From assembly GCF_900478295.1 (NCBI RefSeq), contig NZ_LS483488.1, forward strand, positions 868,001 through 932,000: 64,000 bases of DNA. Reading direction: 5' to 3'. Shown here one piece after another: positions 37,326 through 46,655 of this stretch. The translations under genes were made by a program, and so were the position numbers. Each line of letters begins with the position of its first letter. Position 1 is the first letter of the stretch. This DNA comes from Helicobacter pylori NCTC 11637 = CCUG 17874 = ATCC 43504 = JCM 12093 (lineage in GTDB: Bacteria; Campylobacterota; Campylobacteria; Campylobacterales; Helicobacteraceae). The notes beneath the pieces are model-generated. The model saw nothing but the letters and a program-made list of their open reading frames with translations, was not told the origin of the DNA and searched no databases.

Positions 37326-39692
37326 TTATTGGCAATTAAAACACTCCACCGATCGATCCAACACGCTTTTTTCATCTATGCTAGGGCTTTCGCTGCGCAA
37401 ATAATAAGTGGATTTGAGTCCTAATTTCCAAGCGAGCGTGTAGATGTCATGCAAGGTTTTACCGCTGGCGTTTTCTATGCGTAAAAACACATTAATGCTT
37501 TGGCCTTGATCGATCCACTTTTGGCGTACGGCCGCTGCTTTAATCAAATCTTTAGCGTCAATATCATAGGCTGATGTGTAAAAATTCCAGGTTTCTACAT
37601 TCAAATTAGGCACTACCACAGGAATTAGCCCGCTCAAATTTTCTTCAAACCATTTTTTCTTATAAATGGGTTCAATCGTTTGGGTTGTGCCTACTAAAAT
37701 AGAAATGGAGCTTGTGGGAGCGATCGCCATTAAATAGCCATTACGCATGCCGTTGGCCTTGACTTTCTCCCTCAAACCTTGCCAATCGCAAGCGTGATTG
37801 AAAAGCCCTTTTTCGGTGAGCTTTAAGGCTTCATTATTGGCTTTATCAATGGGGAAAATCCCCTTACTCCATTCTGAATTTTCAAAATCCTTATAAACCC
37901 CTTTTTCTTTCGCTAAATTCGCGCTCGTGTCAATCGCATGGTAGCTGATTTGCTCCATTAAAGCGTCAATTTTTTCTAAATGCTCTTTAGATCCCCAAGC
38001 GATTTTGTGTTCTGCGAGCATTTGCGCTTCACCCATAACCCCTAACCCTATGGCCCTATTTTGCAAATTAGTGGCTTTGACTTTGCGGTTAGGGTAGAAA
38101 TTCAAATCAATCACATTGTCTAAAAGCCTGACCATGATCGGCACAACCCTTTTAATGTCTTCTTCAGTGTTGATTTTGCTTAAATTAATGCTCGCTAGAT
38201 TACACACCGCCGTTTGCCCGTCTTTAGCGACTTTAGTAGCGATATAGATTTGTTTGCCTTTAAGAATATCGGTGCTAGTGAGCTTGTTAGCGCATTTAGT
38301 GATATTACTATCTGTCGTTACCAACTGCTTTTCTTCAAAAAACTCTATGGTGCCATCGGTGTATTCTATTTGCATGTAGTAGTGGTTAGGCGCGGTATTT
38401 TGGAAAATCTCCGTGCATAAATTGCTGGATCGAATGATTCCTGCATGAGCGTTTGGGTTGCACCGATTGGCGTTATCTTTAAAGGCTAAGAAAGGCAAGC
38501 CGGCTTCAAAATAATTCATTAAGATTTTTTTCCATAAATCTTTAGCGTTGATGTATTCCTTAATGATTTTAGGATCTTTTTCATATTCTAAATAGCGTTT
38601 TTCAAAATCCTGCCCATAAAGCTCAGTCAAATCCTTACACTCATAAGGGTCAAACAAAGTCCACATCGCATCTTCTAAAACCCTTTTCAAAAACAAATCG
38701 CACACCCAAAGAGCTGGGAACAAATCATGCGCTCTTCGCCTTTCATCGCCGCTATTTTTCCTTAAATCAATGAACTCCATCACATCAATGTGCCAAATTT
38801 CCAAATACACCGCAATCGCACCCTTTCGTGTGCCTAATTGATCCACCGCAATCGCCACATCGTTAGCGATTTTTAAAAAAGGGATCGTGCCAGCGCTCGC
38901 ATTTTTATGCCCATCAATATAACTCCCAATAGAGCGCACCAAAGAAAAATCCCAGCCGATCCCCCCGCCGTATTTGGACAACAGCGCCATTTCCTTATAG
39001 CTGTCAAAAATCCCCTCAATATTATCCGGCGTGCTGCCAATATAGCATGAGCTGAGTTGGTGCTTGGTGGTGCGAGCGTTCGCTAGAGTGGGGGTCGCGC
39101 ACATCGCTTCAAATTTACTCAAAACTTCATAAAATTCTAAAGCGATTTTATTGGGTTCTTGTTCGTTTTGCGCTAAAAACATCGCAATGCTCATAAACAT
39201 GTGTTGGGGCAATTCAATAGGGTTATTGTTAGCGTCTTTTAACAAATAGCGATCATACAAGGTTTTAATCCCTAAATAATTGAATTGGAAATCCCTTTCA
39301 GGCTTGATCTGGCTATTTAAAAACTCTAAATCAAATTTTTCCTTAAAGCCCTTAAGGATGCGGCCCTTTTCTTCAGCGTTTTCAAAATACTCTTTCAAAT
39401 GCCTATATCCTGTAAAACCACTCACTTTATGGTATAAATCATACAAAAAAAGCCTTGAGGCGACAAAACTCCAATTAGGCGTGTCAATATCTATCTTATC
39501 CACAGCGGTTTTAATCAAAGTTTGTTGGATTTCTTCAGTAGTGATCTTGTCCCTGAATTGCAACCTCGCATCCACTTCCAGCTCACTTTGGCTCACGCCC
39601 TCTAAATTATCCGTAGCGTCCTTAGTGTATTTTTGGATTTTTGTAATGTCCAAAGGCTCAATGCGCCCGTTTCGTTTAACCACCGTAATCAA
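37326..39692 (-). CDS. nrdA: Ribonucleoside-diphosphate reductase, alpha subunit (class Ia)
   Basis: NrdA reduces ribonucleotides to deoxyribonucleotides with NrdB. The 788-residue protein has an N-terminal ATP-cone (VVKRNGRIEPLDITKIQK), active-site cysteines in QLSSCYIGS (about residues 216-224) and NLCTEIF (about 440-446), the conserved GTRKGAIAVYLEIWH block, and the C-terminal redox pair CFNCQ. Translation starts at TTG 39692 with AAAGG upstream. NrdB is not in the window. Confidence 0.95.
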   Translation of the reverse strand: MITVVKRNGRIEPLDITKIQKYTKDATDNLEGVSQSELEVDARLQFRDKITTEEIQQTLIKTAVDKIDIDTPNWSFVASRLFLYDLYHKVSGFTGYRHLKEYFENAEEKGRILKGFKEKFDLEFLNSQIKPERDFQFNYLGIKTLYDRYLLKDANNNPIELPQHMFMSIAMFLAQNEQEPNKIALEFYEVLSKFEAMCATPTLANARTTKHQLSSCYIGSTPDNIEGIFDSYKEMALLSKYGGGIGWDFSLVRSIGSYIDGHKNASAGTIPFLKIANDVAIAVDQLGTRKGAIAVYLEIWHIDVMEFIDLRKNSGDERRRAHDLFPALWVCDLFLKRVLEDAMWTLFDPYECKDLTELYGQDFEKRYLEYEKDPKIIKEYINAKDLWKKILMNYFEAGLPFLAFKDNANRCNPNAHAGIIRSSNLCTEIFQNTAPNHYYMQIEYTDGTIEFFEEKQLVTTDSNITKCANKLTSTDILKGKQIYIATKVAKDGQTAVCNLASINLSKINTEEDIKRVVPIMVRLLDNVIDLNFYPNRKVKATNLQNRAIGLGVMGEAQMLAEHKIAWGSKEHLEKIDALMEQISYHAIDTSANLAKEKGVYKDFENSEWSKGIFPIDKANNEALKLTEKGLFNHACDWQGLREKVKANGMRNGYLMAIAPTSSISILVGTTQTIEPIYKKKWFEENLSGLIPVVVPNLNVETWNFYTSAYDIDAKDLIKAAAVRQKWIDQGQSINVFLRIENASGKTLHDIYTLAWKLGLKSTYYLRSESPSIDEKSVLDRSVECFNCQ

Positions 39693-39734
39693 AATTTTTC
39701 CTTTGAATTAAATCGTTTGTTTTTTAAATTTGGA

Positions 39735-39740
39735 ATTGTA
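39735..39740 (-). promoter_or_regulatory. Candidate -10 box of nrdA
   Basis: On the minus strand TGATACAAT places TACAAT at 39735-39740, with TGA upstream, about 43 bp before the TTG start of nrdA. Confidence 0.45.
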
Positions 39741-39857
39741 TCAATAAAAAACTTAAGAAAAAGAAAAGTTCAAGTTGGATCTGTTCTATTAATGAGAATG
39801 AGTTTTAAAGTTTTTTAATTTTTTATACCCCCTCCATTTAATGCCATTTGGGTTAAA

Positions 39858-40352
39858 TCACCACCCTAATTTAGCGCAAAGCCTAACACAAATCCCAAAA
39901 ACACACAAGAAAGCAAGCATAACCAAACCCTCTATAAGGAGATTGCTAGGATGCCCGCAATACGCCGAGATCTCATGGATAGCGACAATAAAGGGCATCG
40001 TTAAAAGCGCCATATAAAAATCCCTCAGTCTCGCTCCTAACACAGCGTCATGAAACGCGCCAAAAAACCTAGCCTTAAAAATGGCTTTGAGAAACCTAGG
40101 GTATCTTACTTGGAAAGATTTATAACGATCCCTGCCTCGTGGGTCAAATAAAAGGTTAGACAACAAAGCCGCTATTAAGAGTGTTAGCCATGCATAATAA
40201 CTATCTTTAGGGCTAAAAAGTGGATCGACAGCGCCTAGGCTATGAGGAATTGTGGATATGCATCCCGCATAGACTATGGCCACCGCCCATTGATATTCCC
40301 AGTCGCTCAAACGCTTTTTTGAGCCATTCAAGTTCTCTTTTGTAGTATCCAT
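39858..40352 (-). CDS. Four-pass membrane protein, cassette copy B
   Basis: A 164-residue protein with about four hydrophobic segments (WAVAIVYAGCIS, AWLTLLIAALLSNLLF, FYMALLTMPFIVAIHE, IEGLVMLAFLCVFGIC) and the conserved loop FFGAFHDAVLGARLRDFY. It is a paralogue of the product at 41080-41562. The ATG at 40352 is preferred because AAGGAAATAAC precedes it; an upstream in-frame ATG at 40385 would add 11 residues. It lies downstream of the glycine-rich gene in the same cassette. Function unknown. Confidence 0.75.
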   Translation of the reverse strand: MDTTKENLNGSKKRLSDWEYQWAVAIVYAGCISTIPHSLGAVDPLFSPKDSYYAWLTLLIAALLSNLLFDPRGRDRYKSFQVRYPRFLKAIFKARFFGAFHDAVLGARLRDFYMALLTMPFIVAIHEISAYCGHPSNLLIEGLVMLAFLCVFGICVRLCAKLGW

Positions 40353-40391
40353 GTTATTTCCTTCCCCCCCATCACCTTGGCTCATTTAAGA

Positions 40392-40772
40392 TTACCAAGC
40401 ATGCCCAAAACTATAGCCGTAATCATAAAAATCACGGATAGGTTCTCTTGGGGCTTGTGGTTCTCTAGTCTGAGGCTCTCTAGTTTGAGGCTCTCTATCA
40501 ACGCCACGGATAAAATCTTCTACCCTATCGCCTACTTCAGACCCAATATATCCTCCTGCTGTGCTACCAAGAAATCTCCCTAATCCAATACCCACTGGAC
40601 CTCCAGGAACCCCAATTGCTCCTCCAATTTTATCACCAACAAAACCCCCAACACCACCCCCTATAAGTTTGCCTAATTCACCCCTTGCCTCTATTTTAGG
40701 ACTAGCTATAGCCACATTAACCATTGCACCGCATAAAACCACTACACAACTAAATGCTTTTAATCCATTCAT
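40392..40772 (-). CDS. Exported glycine-zipper protein, cassette copy B
   Basis: A 126-residue protein with a signal peptide (MNGLKAFSCVVVLCGAMVNVAIA, cleavage probably after IAS), a glycine-rich stretch with many GxxxG steps (GKLIGGGVGGFVGDKIGGA, then GRFLGSTAGGYIGSEVGD) and a tail with REPQT repeats ending in aromatic residues. Glycine zippers insert in or span membranes. The start at 40772 has AAAGGA 6 bp upstream; ATG 40802 is less likely. It is intact here, whereas its paralogue in copy A is interrupted. Function unknown. Confidence 0.75.
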   Translation of the reverse strand: MNGLKAFSCVVVLCGAMVNVAIASPKIEARGELGKLIGGGVGGFVGDKIGGAIGVPGGPVGIGLGRFLGSTAGGYIGSEVGDRVEDFIRGVDREPQTREPQTREPQAPREPIRDFYDYGYSFGHAW

Positions 40773-40831
40773 AACAAATCCTTTCATAAAATGGAGATTC
40801 AAGGCATGTTGGGCACACCTTGATGAGAATA

Positions 40832-40837
40832 TTTATA
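40832..40837 (-). promoter_or_regulatory. Promoter of cassette copy B
   Basis: On the minus strand GTGGTATAAAT provides a -10 (TATAAA, 40832-40837) about 60 bp before the start codon at 40772. The same sequence is kept in copy A. The gap 40838-41079 otherwise holds duplicated non-coding DNA and the glmU tail remnant. Confidence 0.4.
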
Positions 40838-41079
40838 CCACAACCCTATTAAAAACATTGTTACAGATCAGCAAAAGATCACAAAAATCTCAATAAGCGT
40901 TTTGTTTCTACACAAATTACAGAATTAAAGTAAATGATTATAATATTTTAGGATTTTTCATTATTGAAGCAAATTAAGGTTTCTTAAAAAACTTAAAATA
41001 CCCGTTTTCAATAATAAGAATGGGTTTTAAAGTTTTTTAATTTTTTATACCCCCTCCATTTAATGCTGTTTGAGTTAAA

Positions 41080-41562
41080 TTACCACCCCCATTTAGCGCA
41101 AAGCTTAAGAAAACCTTGAAACCCCAAAATAACCAAACCCTCTACAAGGAGATTGCTAGGATGCCCACAATACGCCGAAATCTCATGCATAGCGATAATA
41201 AAGGGTATCGTTAAAAGCATCACATAAAAATCCCTTAGTCTTGCTCCTAACACAGCGTCATAAAACGCGCCAAAAAACCTAGCCTTAAAAATGGCTTTAA
41301 AAAACTTGGGGAATCCTTGCCAAGTTTCAATAATGAAATAACCTACCGACCTGCCTTTAGGATTAAACAAGAGATTAGACAACAAAGCCGCTATTAGACC
41401 CACTAGCCACACATAGTAACTATATTTAGGGTTAAAGATCGGATCGCTAGCTGAACCATTTATTTCATGAAAAATCCTAGTGGATATGAAGATACATCCT
41501 CCATAGACTAGAGCCATTGCCCATCGATATTCCAAATCGCTCAAACGATTTTTGATATTCAT
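41080..41562 (-). CDS. Four-pass membrane protein, cassette copy A
   Basis: A 160-residue paralogue of the 39858-40352 product with the same four hydrophobic segments and the loop FFGAFYDAVLGARLRDFY. The ATG at 41562 is preceded by AAAGGAG; an in-frame ATG seven codons upstream (41583) is less likely. It sits 24 bp downstream of the interrupted glycine-zipper gene and keeps an open frame, so selection may act on it even where its partner is broken. Function unknown. Confidence 0.75.
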   Translation of the reverse strand: MNIKNRLSDLEYRWAMALVYGGCIFISTRIFHEINGSASDPIFNPKYSYYVWLVGLIAALLSNLLFNPKGRSVGYFIIETWQGFPKFFKAIFKARFFGAFYDAVLGARLRDFYVMLLTIPFIIAMHEISAYCGHPSNLLVEGLVILGFQGFLKLCAKWGW

Positions 41563-41585
41563 GCTCTCTCCTTTCTTGCCCAAAG

Positions 41586-41921
41586 CTACCTATCATACAC
41601 GAAATGACGATCATAGGTGGGTTCTCTTGGAGCTTGTGGCTCTCTATCAACGCCACGGATAAAATCTTCTACCCTATCGCCTATTTCAGCCCCAGAATAT
41701 GCCCCTATTCCACCACCAATGCCTGCACCAAACACAGTACCCTACGGACCTCCAAGAGCCCCAATCATTCCACCCATTGCACCACCCATTCCAGCTCCAA
41801 CACCTTCTCCTATATCTCTACCAAACTGACCCCTTGCCTCTATTTTAGGACTAGCTATAGCCGTATTAGCCATTGCACCGCATAAAACCACTACACAACT
41901 AAATGTTCTTAATCCACTCAT
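41586..41921 (-). pseudogene. Glycine-zipper protein, cassette copy A, with nonsense codon
   Basis: The frame opens at ATG 41921 (AAAGGA upstream) with the signal peptide MSGLRTFSCVVVLCG, and runs through a glycine-zipper (GEGVGAGMGGAMGGMIGALGGP) to a TAG at 41742-41744. Without that codon the same frame continues (GTVFGAGIGGGIGAYSGAEIGD, then VEDFIRGVDREPQAPREP) to TAG at 41586, giving about 111 residues that align with the copy B protein. The only defect seen is the single premature TAG. Confidence 0.8.
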
Positions 41922-41979
41922 AACAAATCCTTTCATAAAATTGAGATTCAAGGCATGTTGGGCACACCTTGATGAGATA

Positions 41980-41985
41980 TTTATA
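41980..41985 (-). promoter_or_regulatory. Promoter of cassette copy A
   Basis: The same GTGGTATAAAT as in copy B, with TATAAA at 41980-41985 on the minus strand, about 59 bp before the start at 41921. Confidence 0.4.
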
Positions 41986-42121
41986 CCACAATCGCATTCA
42001 AAGCATTGTTACAAATCAGCTAAATATCACAAAAAGATCAATAAGTGTTTTATTTCTACTCAAATTACAGAATTAAAGTAAATGATTATAATATTTTAGG
42101 ATTTTTCATTATTGAAGCAAA

Positions 42122-43423
42122 TTAAGGTTTTTTAAAAAACTTAAAATACCCGTTTTCAATGTTAATTTGAGAGGTGCGTGAAAGGCTCAACGAACCGCTA
42201 GGAATGTCTTTAGTGATGGTGGTGCCGCTGCCGATTAAGACATTAGAGCCGATATTTATGGGGGCGACTAGTTGGCTATCGCTCCCTATAAAGACATTTT
42301 CACCGATGATTGTTTGGTGTTTCTTTTTACCATCATAATTGCAAGTGATCACGCCAGCCCCTACATTTGTGTTTTTCCCTATTTCACAATCCCCTAAATA
42401 GCTCAAATGCCCCGCTTTAGCGCCTTGAAGTTTGGCGTTTTTAGTTTCTACAAAATTCCCCACATGGCTATTACAAATCACGCTTTTAGGGCGCGCATGG
42501 GCAAACGGCCCCACACTGCTATTAACAATCTGGCTCTCTTCTATCACGCTATAAGCCTTAATATGCGCGTTTTCTATCAAACAATTCCCAATCAAACGCA
42601 CCCCCTGCTCTAAAACGCACTCCCCCTTAAAACTCACGCCTTTTTCTAAATAAATGCTATTAGGCAATTGCATCACTACCCCCAAGTCCATGGCGTTTTT
42701 GCGCAGTCTTTCTAGCATGATTTCTTCAGCCTTCGCCCTTTCTGTTTGGCTATTCACCCCTAAAAAACACTCTTCTTCTAAAAAAATAGCGTCAATTGTT
42801 TCGTTTTTATTGATTCCTAGAGCGATTAAATCCGTGAGGTAGTATTCTTTTTGGGCGTTTTGGTCATGGAGCTTGGACAAGTATTTTTCTAAAAACTTTC
42901 TTTCAAAAAAATACACGCCAGCGTTCACGCTTTTAATGGTTTTTTCTTCATCATTAGCGTCCTTTTCTTCTACAATCTTTTTAACATGATGGTTTTCTAA
43001 AACAACGCGCCCATAACCTTTAGGATCAGCTAAATGCAGTAAGCCTATGGCGTTATTCTTGCTTTCTAATAAGGGGGCGAGAGCGTCTTTAGTGATTAAG
43101 GGCATGTCCGCATTCAAAATCAAAACCCGCTCATGTTTTGTAGGGATAGGCGTCTTATCTTCTTGCATGATAGCCCCACCTGTCCCTGAATATTTTTCCA
43201 CGATTTGAGTGTGGAAGATTACGCCCTTAAAACGCTTCAACACCGCTTCTTTAACGCGTTCTTGTTGGTGGTGTAAGATAAGATGCACATCATTACTGAT
43301 TGAAAAAGCCACTTCTAAAATGTAAAACAGCATAGGCTCCCCGCAAATCGTGTGTAAAGTCTTAGGCAGGCTAGAACGCATGCGAGTGCCTTTACCAGCG
43401 GCCAGTATGATGACAGAAAGCAT
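42122..43423 (-). CDS. glmU: Bifunctional UDP-GlcNAc pyrophosphorylase / GlcN-1-P acetyltransferase
   Basis: GlmU acetylates glucosamine-1-phosphate and then makes UDP-GlcNAc, the precursor of peptidoglycan and lipid A. The 433-residue protein has an N-terminal nucleotidyltransferase domain starting [15 protein letters not shown] with [11 protein letters not shown], and a C-terminal left-handed beta-helix of hexapeptide repeats ([28 protein letters not shown] pattern) with [21 protein letters not shown] near the acetyltransferase site. The last codons lie in the duplicated segment described nearby. Confidence 0.95.
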   Translation of the reverse strand: MLSVIILAAGKGTRMRSSLPKTLHTICGEPMLFYILEVAFSISNDVHLILHHQQERVKEAVLKRFKGVIFHTQIVEKYSGTGGAIMQEDKTPIPTKHERVLILNADMPLITKDALAPLLESKNNAIGLLHLADPKGYGRVVLENHHVKKIVEEKDANDEEKTIKSVNAGVYFFERKFLEKYLSKLHDQNAQKEYYLTDLIALGINKNETIDAIFLEEECFLGVNSQTERAKAEEIMLERLRKNAMDLGVVMQLPNSIYLEKGVSFKGECVLEQGVRLIGNCLIENAHIKAYSVIEESQIVNSSVGPFAHARPKSVICNSHVGNFVETKNAKLQGAKAGHLSYLGDCEIGKNTNVGAGVITCNYDGKKKHQTIIGENVFIGSDSQLVAPINIGSNVLIGSGTTITKDIPSGSLSLSRTSQINIENGYFKFFKKP

Positions 43424-43503
43424 TAAAATCCTTTTTTAGGGAATTTTAACATGCCTTATCTTATAATTTGGCTTCGTTTCATCAAAGATTTAAGGCTAGA
43501 ATT

Positions 43504-44250
43504 TTGCGTTTTTTCATTTTTTTAATCCTCATTTGCCCTTTAATATGCCCTTTAATGAGCACTGATAGCGCGCTGCCTAGCGTCAATCTCTCTTTAAACG
43601 CTCCTAATGATCCTAAACAGCTTGTAACTACCCTTAATGTCATCGCTTTGCTCACGCTTTTAGTTTTAGCCCCATCATTGATTTTAGTGATGACGAGTTT
43701 CACCCGTTTGATCGTGGTGTTTTCTTTTTTAAGGACCGCTTTAGGCACGCAACAAACCCCACCCACTCAAATTTTAGTCTCGCTCTCTTTGATATTGACT
43801 TTTTTTATCATGGAACCTAGCTTGAAAAAGGCTTATGATACAGGGATTAAGCCTTATATGGATAAAAAAATTTCTTACACCGAAGCGTTTGAAAAAAGCG
43901 CTCTGCCTTTCAAGGAATTCATGCTTAAAAACACACGAGAAAAGGATCTAGCGCTTTTTTTTAGGATCAGAAATCTCCCTAACCCTAAAACCCCTGATGA
44001 GGTGAGTTTGAGCGTTTTGATCCCGGCATTTATGATAAGCGAATTGAAAACAGCGTTTCAAATCGGCTTTTTACTCTACTTGCCTTTTTTGGTGATTGAT
44101 ATGGTGATCAGCTCTATTTTAATGGCGATGGGCATGATGATGCTCCCGCCTGTAATGATTTCTCTGCCTTTTAAAATTTTAGTGTTTATTTTGGTAGATG
44201 GGTTTAATTTATTGACCGAAAATTTAGTAGCGAGTTTTAAAATGGTTTGA
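43504..44250 (+). CDS. fliP: Flagellar biosynthesis protein FliP
   Basis: FliP forms the export gate of the flagellar type III secretion system with FliQ and FliR. The 248-residue product has a signal-like N-terminus (LRFFIFLILICPLICPLM), hydrophobic segments at the start and end, and family signatures SFTRLIVVFSFLRTALGTQQTPP (about residues 61-83 in two parts) and FQIGFLLYLPFLVIDMV. TTG 43504 is preferred, with AAGG 8 bp upstream; an in-frame ATG at 43468 would add 12 basic residues. It is a lone plus-strand gene between minus-strand glmU and fecA. Confidence 0.9.
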   Translation: MRFFIFLILICPLICPLMSTDSALPSVNLSLNAPNDPKQLVTTLNVIALLTLLVLAPSLILVMTSFTRLIVVFSFLRTALGTQQTPPTQILVSLSLILTFFIMEPSLKKAYDTGIKPYMDKKISYTEAFEKSALPFKEFMLKNTREKDLALFFRIRNLPNPKTPDEVSLSVLIPAFMISELKTAFQIGFLLYLPFLVIDMVISSILMAMGMMMLPPVMISLPFKILVFILVDGFNLLTENLVASFKMV

Positions 44251-44261
44251 TATTAAAAACA

Positions 44262-44281
44262 TTCAAGCTATAAAGCTTGAA
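44262..44281 (-). terminator. Terminator of fecA between convergent fliP and fecA
   Basis: Perfect 8-bp stem TTCAAGCT / AGCTTGAA (44262-44269 and 44274-44281) with a four-base loop. Read on the minus strand it is followed by TGTTTTT, so it fits an intrinsic terminator for fecA. It may also stop fliP transcripts. Confidence 0.75.
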
Positions 44282-44287
44282 GCTAGT

Positions 44288-46591
44288 TTAAAACTCATAA
44301 TTCAAATACGCTGTAATGGATCTCCCTGGTGCGGGCTCTCTTCCTGTAGGGCTTGTGCCAATTCCCCTAAAATAATACTTCATGTTAAAAAGGTTATTGA
44401 TTTGCAAGCTTCCTGTGATTTTATGCCTACCGCTTTGCCATAAAACGGAGCTTACTTGAACGTTCAACACAAAATACAAGGGCAATAACCCCACTGAATT
44501 ACAACCATACTCTAGCCCCCCTGTGTATTCTGGGTTTAGGGGCAGGCACACGGTTTGATCTTTGGCTTGATTGAGCATGGAACTATAAGCGCGGCTATAA
44601 AAATAGCTACTGATTCCAAAAGTCGTGTGCTTGTAAGTATACATCATGTCAAATATGAATTGGTTAGGACTCACATAAGGCAAACGCTTCCCTTTAATGT
44701 CAAAGGGTTTATTGACAATGCCTGTAAAATAATAAGCAATATCATCAGCGTTAGAAGTGATGCGCGCATCAATGTAAGTGTAAGCCACATGGAATTGCAA
44801 ACCCCTAATCGGCGCGTAATACAATTCCAATTCCACCCCTTGACTCCTAGCGTTAATAGGCTGTGGGCTATAGCCTCCCGCATAATAACGATTGGCAAAA
44901 ATCACAAAATAATTGGTATTAAAGCTCAATAGATTTTTATAACTATAGCGTTGCCCCACTTCAATTTCATTAAAAATTTGGTTGTAATTAGTCCTAGTAA
45001 TGCCTAGCATTGTGTGTTGTGGGGGGATAAAACTGCGGCGGTAGTTCGCATACCATATCCAATTTTCCATAGGTTTATAGCCAATGTTAAAGGCGGGACT
45101 CCATTCGTTTTGACGCTTTTTTGTAGTCTTCCATACAGAAAAATCATGCTTTTCTGGCTCTTTGTTGTTATAGTTCAAAAAAGTGTATCTAAGCCCTGGA
45201 GTTATCACCAATTTAGAATCAAAAAGCTCTATTTTATCGCTCAACCATACCGCTGTATAGTTGTTAAACAAGTTTTGATTGTTGCTGGGTTTTTTAGAAA
45301 GAACAAAAGGAGGCATGCGGCACACCCCATTAAAAATATCCGCTTTTTCGCATGTGCTTTGATCCAATCTGAAATACATATCCATTGTCATAAAACGCAT
45401 GCCCACATTAAAAGTTTGCTTAACTTTATTGGTATTGACAACTAAGTTCAAATTAGGCTCAAAAGCGTTCATTATATAACGCCTTAAATGATCAAAGATA
45501 AAAAATCCTGCATAATTTTGATCGGTATAAACAGGGCCTAATTTAGGATTGGTATTGACATTCAAAAAATTAGAATCAAATTGAAAATCCCTTGACATGT
45601 CATGCCCATAGTAGCTAAAAGTGAAATCCCCACCTACCCTATCAGTATCCCCAAAAAAGTTTTGATACACAGCTCCCCATCGCTTCGCTCTCCCGCTTTT
45701 ATTGTTATTGGGGCGGTTGTTTTGAAAACGATTTTGATTATACGCTTCTATACCTAGAGATCCGGGGTCTGCCATAAAATAATTATAGTATTGGAAAAAA
45801 GCAGTGATCTTATTGCTATCATTGATTTGATACAAGGAATCTAGCATGTAGTTTTGAATGTTCGTAGGGCTGTTGTATCTAAACCCTTGCCCTTTGAGCC
45901 AGTTGGCTTGAGCTTGGATTCCAAAATGCTTATTCATCATGCCCCCTGTTCTTAAGTAAGTGTCAAAAAGCATGTTGTTGGCTAAGCTCTTGTCAAGGTT
46001 TTTAGAATTTTGATTGAAAAAGCCCCCATTTTCAGATTTGCCCCAAAAAGTGGCCCTCTCGCTCACCTGACTCTCCCACTTGGTAGGAATGCCCTTAGTG
46101 ATCACATTAATCACACCGCCAAAAACGTTAGGGCCATAACGCACGCTCTCCCCGCCCTTGGTTACGCTAATTCTATCTACAGATTGGAAGGTTACAGGGA
46201 AAATAGGAATGCTAATATCAACATAGGGTGCAACATAAATAGGGATCCCATTGACTAAAACCATAGCCGTATTAGAATGCCCTGAACTCCCCCCACCAAA
46301 CCCCCTAACAGAAAAGCTAGGCACAGCTCCAATACCCGTAGCGTTTCTAATATGCACGCCTGGCACATTTTGCAAAGCTTCTTCAATGCTTTGATTGGCG
46401 CTTTTAGTGAGTTGTTTGTTAGAAATCACCGTGCGAGAACCCATATAATTTCTAACTTCCTTGCTCCTCCAGCTTAAAGGCGCTTCTTTATCGTTAGCCA
46501 CCCCTGAAGCTTCTACCCTTTCCAAATTATGAGTTTTGACAGCATGCGCGCTATGACTCAAAACAGCCAAAGAGACTAAAATTCTTTTCAT
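44288..46591 (-). CDS. fecA: TonB-dependent iron(III) dicitrate receptor
   Basis: A 767-residue outer membrane receptor for ferric citrate-type chelates. It has a signal peptide (MKRILVSLAVLSHSAHA), a plug domain (about residues 45-170, including SIEEALQNVPGVHIRNATG, then PSFSVRGFGGGSSG and MVLVNGIPIY) and a 22-strand barrel ending SITAYLNYEF with terminal phenylalanine. There is no N-terminal signalling extension of the FecA/FecR type. A Fur box overlies the promoter, so it should be iron-repressed. H. pylori has several FecA paralogues; the numbering follows gene order. Confidence 0.9.
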   Translation of the reverse strand: MKRILVSLAVLSHSAHAVKTHNLERVEASGVANDKEAPLSWRSKEVRNYMGSRTVISNKQLTKSANQSIEEALQNVPGVHIRNATGIGAVPSFSVRGFGGGSSGHSNTAMVLVNGIPIYVAPYVDISIPIFPVTFQSVDRISVTKGGESVRYGPNVFGGVINVITKGIPTKWESQVSERATFWGKSENGGFFNQNSKNLDKSLANNMLFDTYLRTGGMMNKHFGIQAQANWLKGQGFRYNSPTNIQNYMLDSLYQINDSNKITAFFQYYNYFMADPGSLGIEAYNQNRFQNNRPNNNKSGRAKRWGAVYQNFFGDTDRVGGDFTFSYYGHDMSRDFQFDSNFLNVNTNPKLGPVYTDQNYAGFFIFDHLRRYIMNAFEPNLNLVVNTNKVKQTFNVGMRFMTMDMYFRLDQSTCEKADIFNGVCRMPPFVLSKKPSNNQNLFNNYTAVWLSDKIELFDSKLVITPGLRYTFLNYNNKEPEKHDFSVWKTTKKRQNEWSPAFNIGYKPMENWIWYANYRRSFIPPQHTMLGITRTNYNQIFNEIEVGQRYSYKNLLSFNTNYFVIFANRYYAGGYSPQPINARSQGVELELYYAPIRGLQFHVAYTYIDARITSNADDIAYYFTGIVNKPFDIKGKRLPYVSPNQFIFDMMYTYKHTTFGISSYFYSRAYSSMLNQAKDQTVCLPLNPEYTGGLEYGCNSVGLLPLYFVLNVQVSSVLWQSGRHKITGSLQINNLFNMKYYFRGIGTSPTGREPAPGRSITAYLNYEF

Positions 46592-46640
46592 TTACCACCT
46601 TTTATGAAAAACGTTCTTTTTTACAACAAGGTGAAATTTA

Positions 46641-46655
46641 TAATAACCATTATTA
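46641..46655 (-). promoter_or_regulatory. Fur box over the fecA promoter
   Basis: TAATAACCATTATTA (46641-46655) matches the H. pylori Fur consensus TAATAATnATTATTA at all but one position. It lies about 50 bp upstream of the fecA ATG and overlaps a TATTAT-type -10 region. A second AT-rich run, ATTATTTAGATAATATTA, follows at 46681-46698. Confidence 0.75.

Larger units (their letters stand above)
39791..41012. repeat. Tandem duplication, copy B (about 1.2 kb)
   Basis: This segment and 41011-42160 are homologous along their length: the same left edge (GAATGRGTTTTAAAG-type, then TACCCCCTCCATTTAATG), the same two genes in order, the same promoter and a shared right edge ending CCCGTTTTCAAT. In copy B the right edge (about 40968-41012) is a 45-bp remnant of the glmU 3' end, which fixes the direction of duplication: glmU's tail was copied with the cassette. 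Confidence 0.85.
41011..42160. repeat. Tandem duplication, copy A (next to intact glmU)
   Basis: The partner of copy B, in direct orientation and abutting it. Its right edge (up to 42160) is the true end of glmU. The copies differ by many substitutions and by extra proline/glutamine-rich codons in the glycine-rich gene of copy B, so the duplication is not recent. Confidence 0.85.

Noticed and set aside
40364-40370. Run of seven C near the start of the copy B membrane protein gene, considered as a phase switch
   Set aside because: The preferred ATG lies downstream of the tract in the gene's direction, so a length change would not alter the coding frame; only the longer alternative start would be affected.
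44555-46258. Several open frames on the plus strand across fecA
   Set aside because: They are antisense to a full-length TonB-dependent receptor with all conserved regions.
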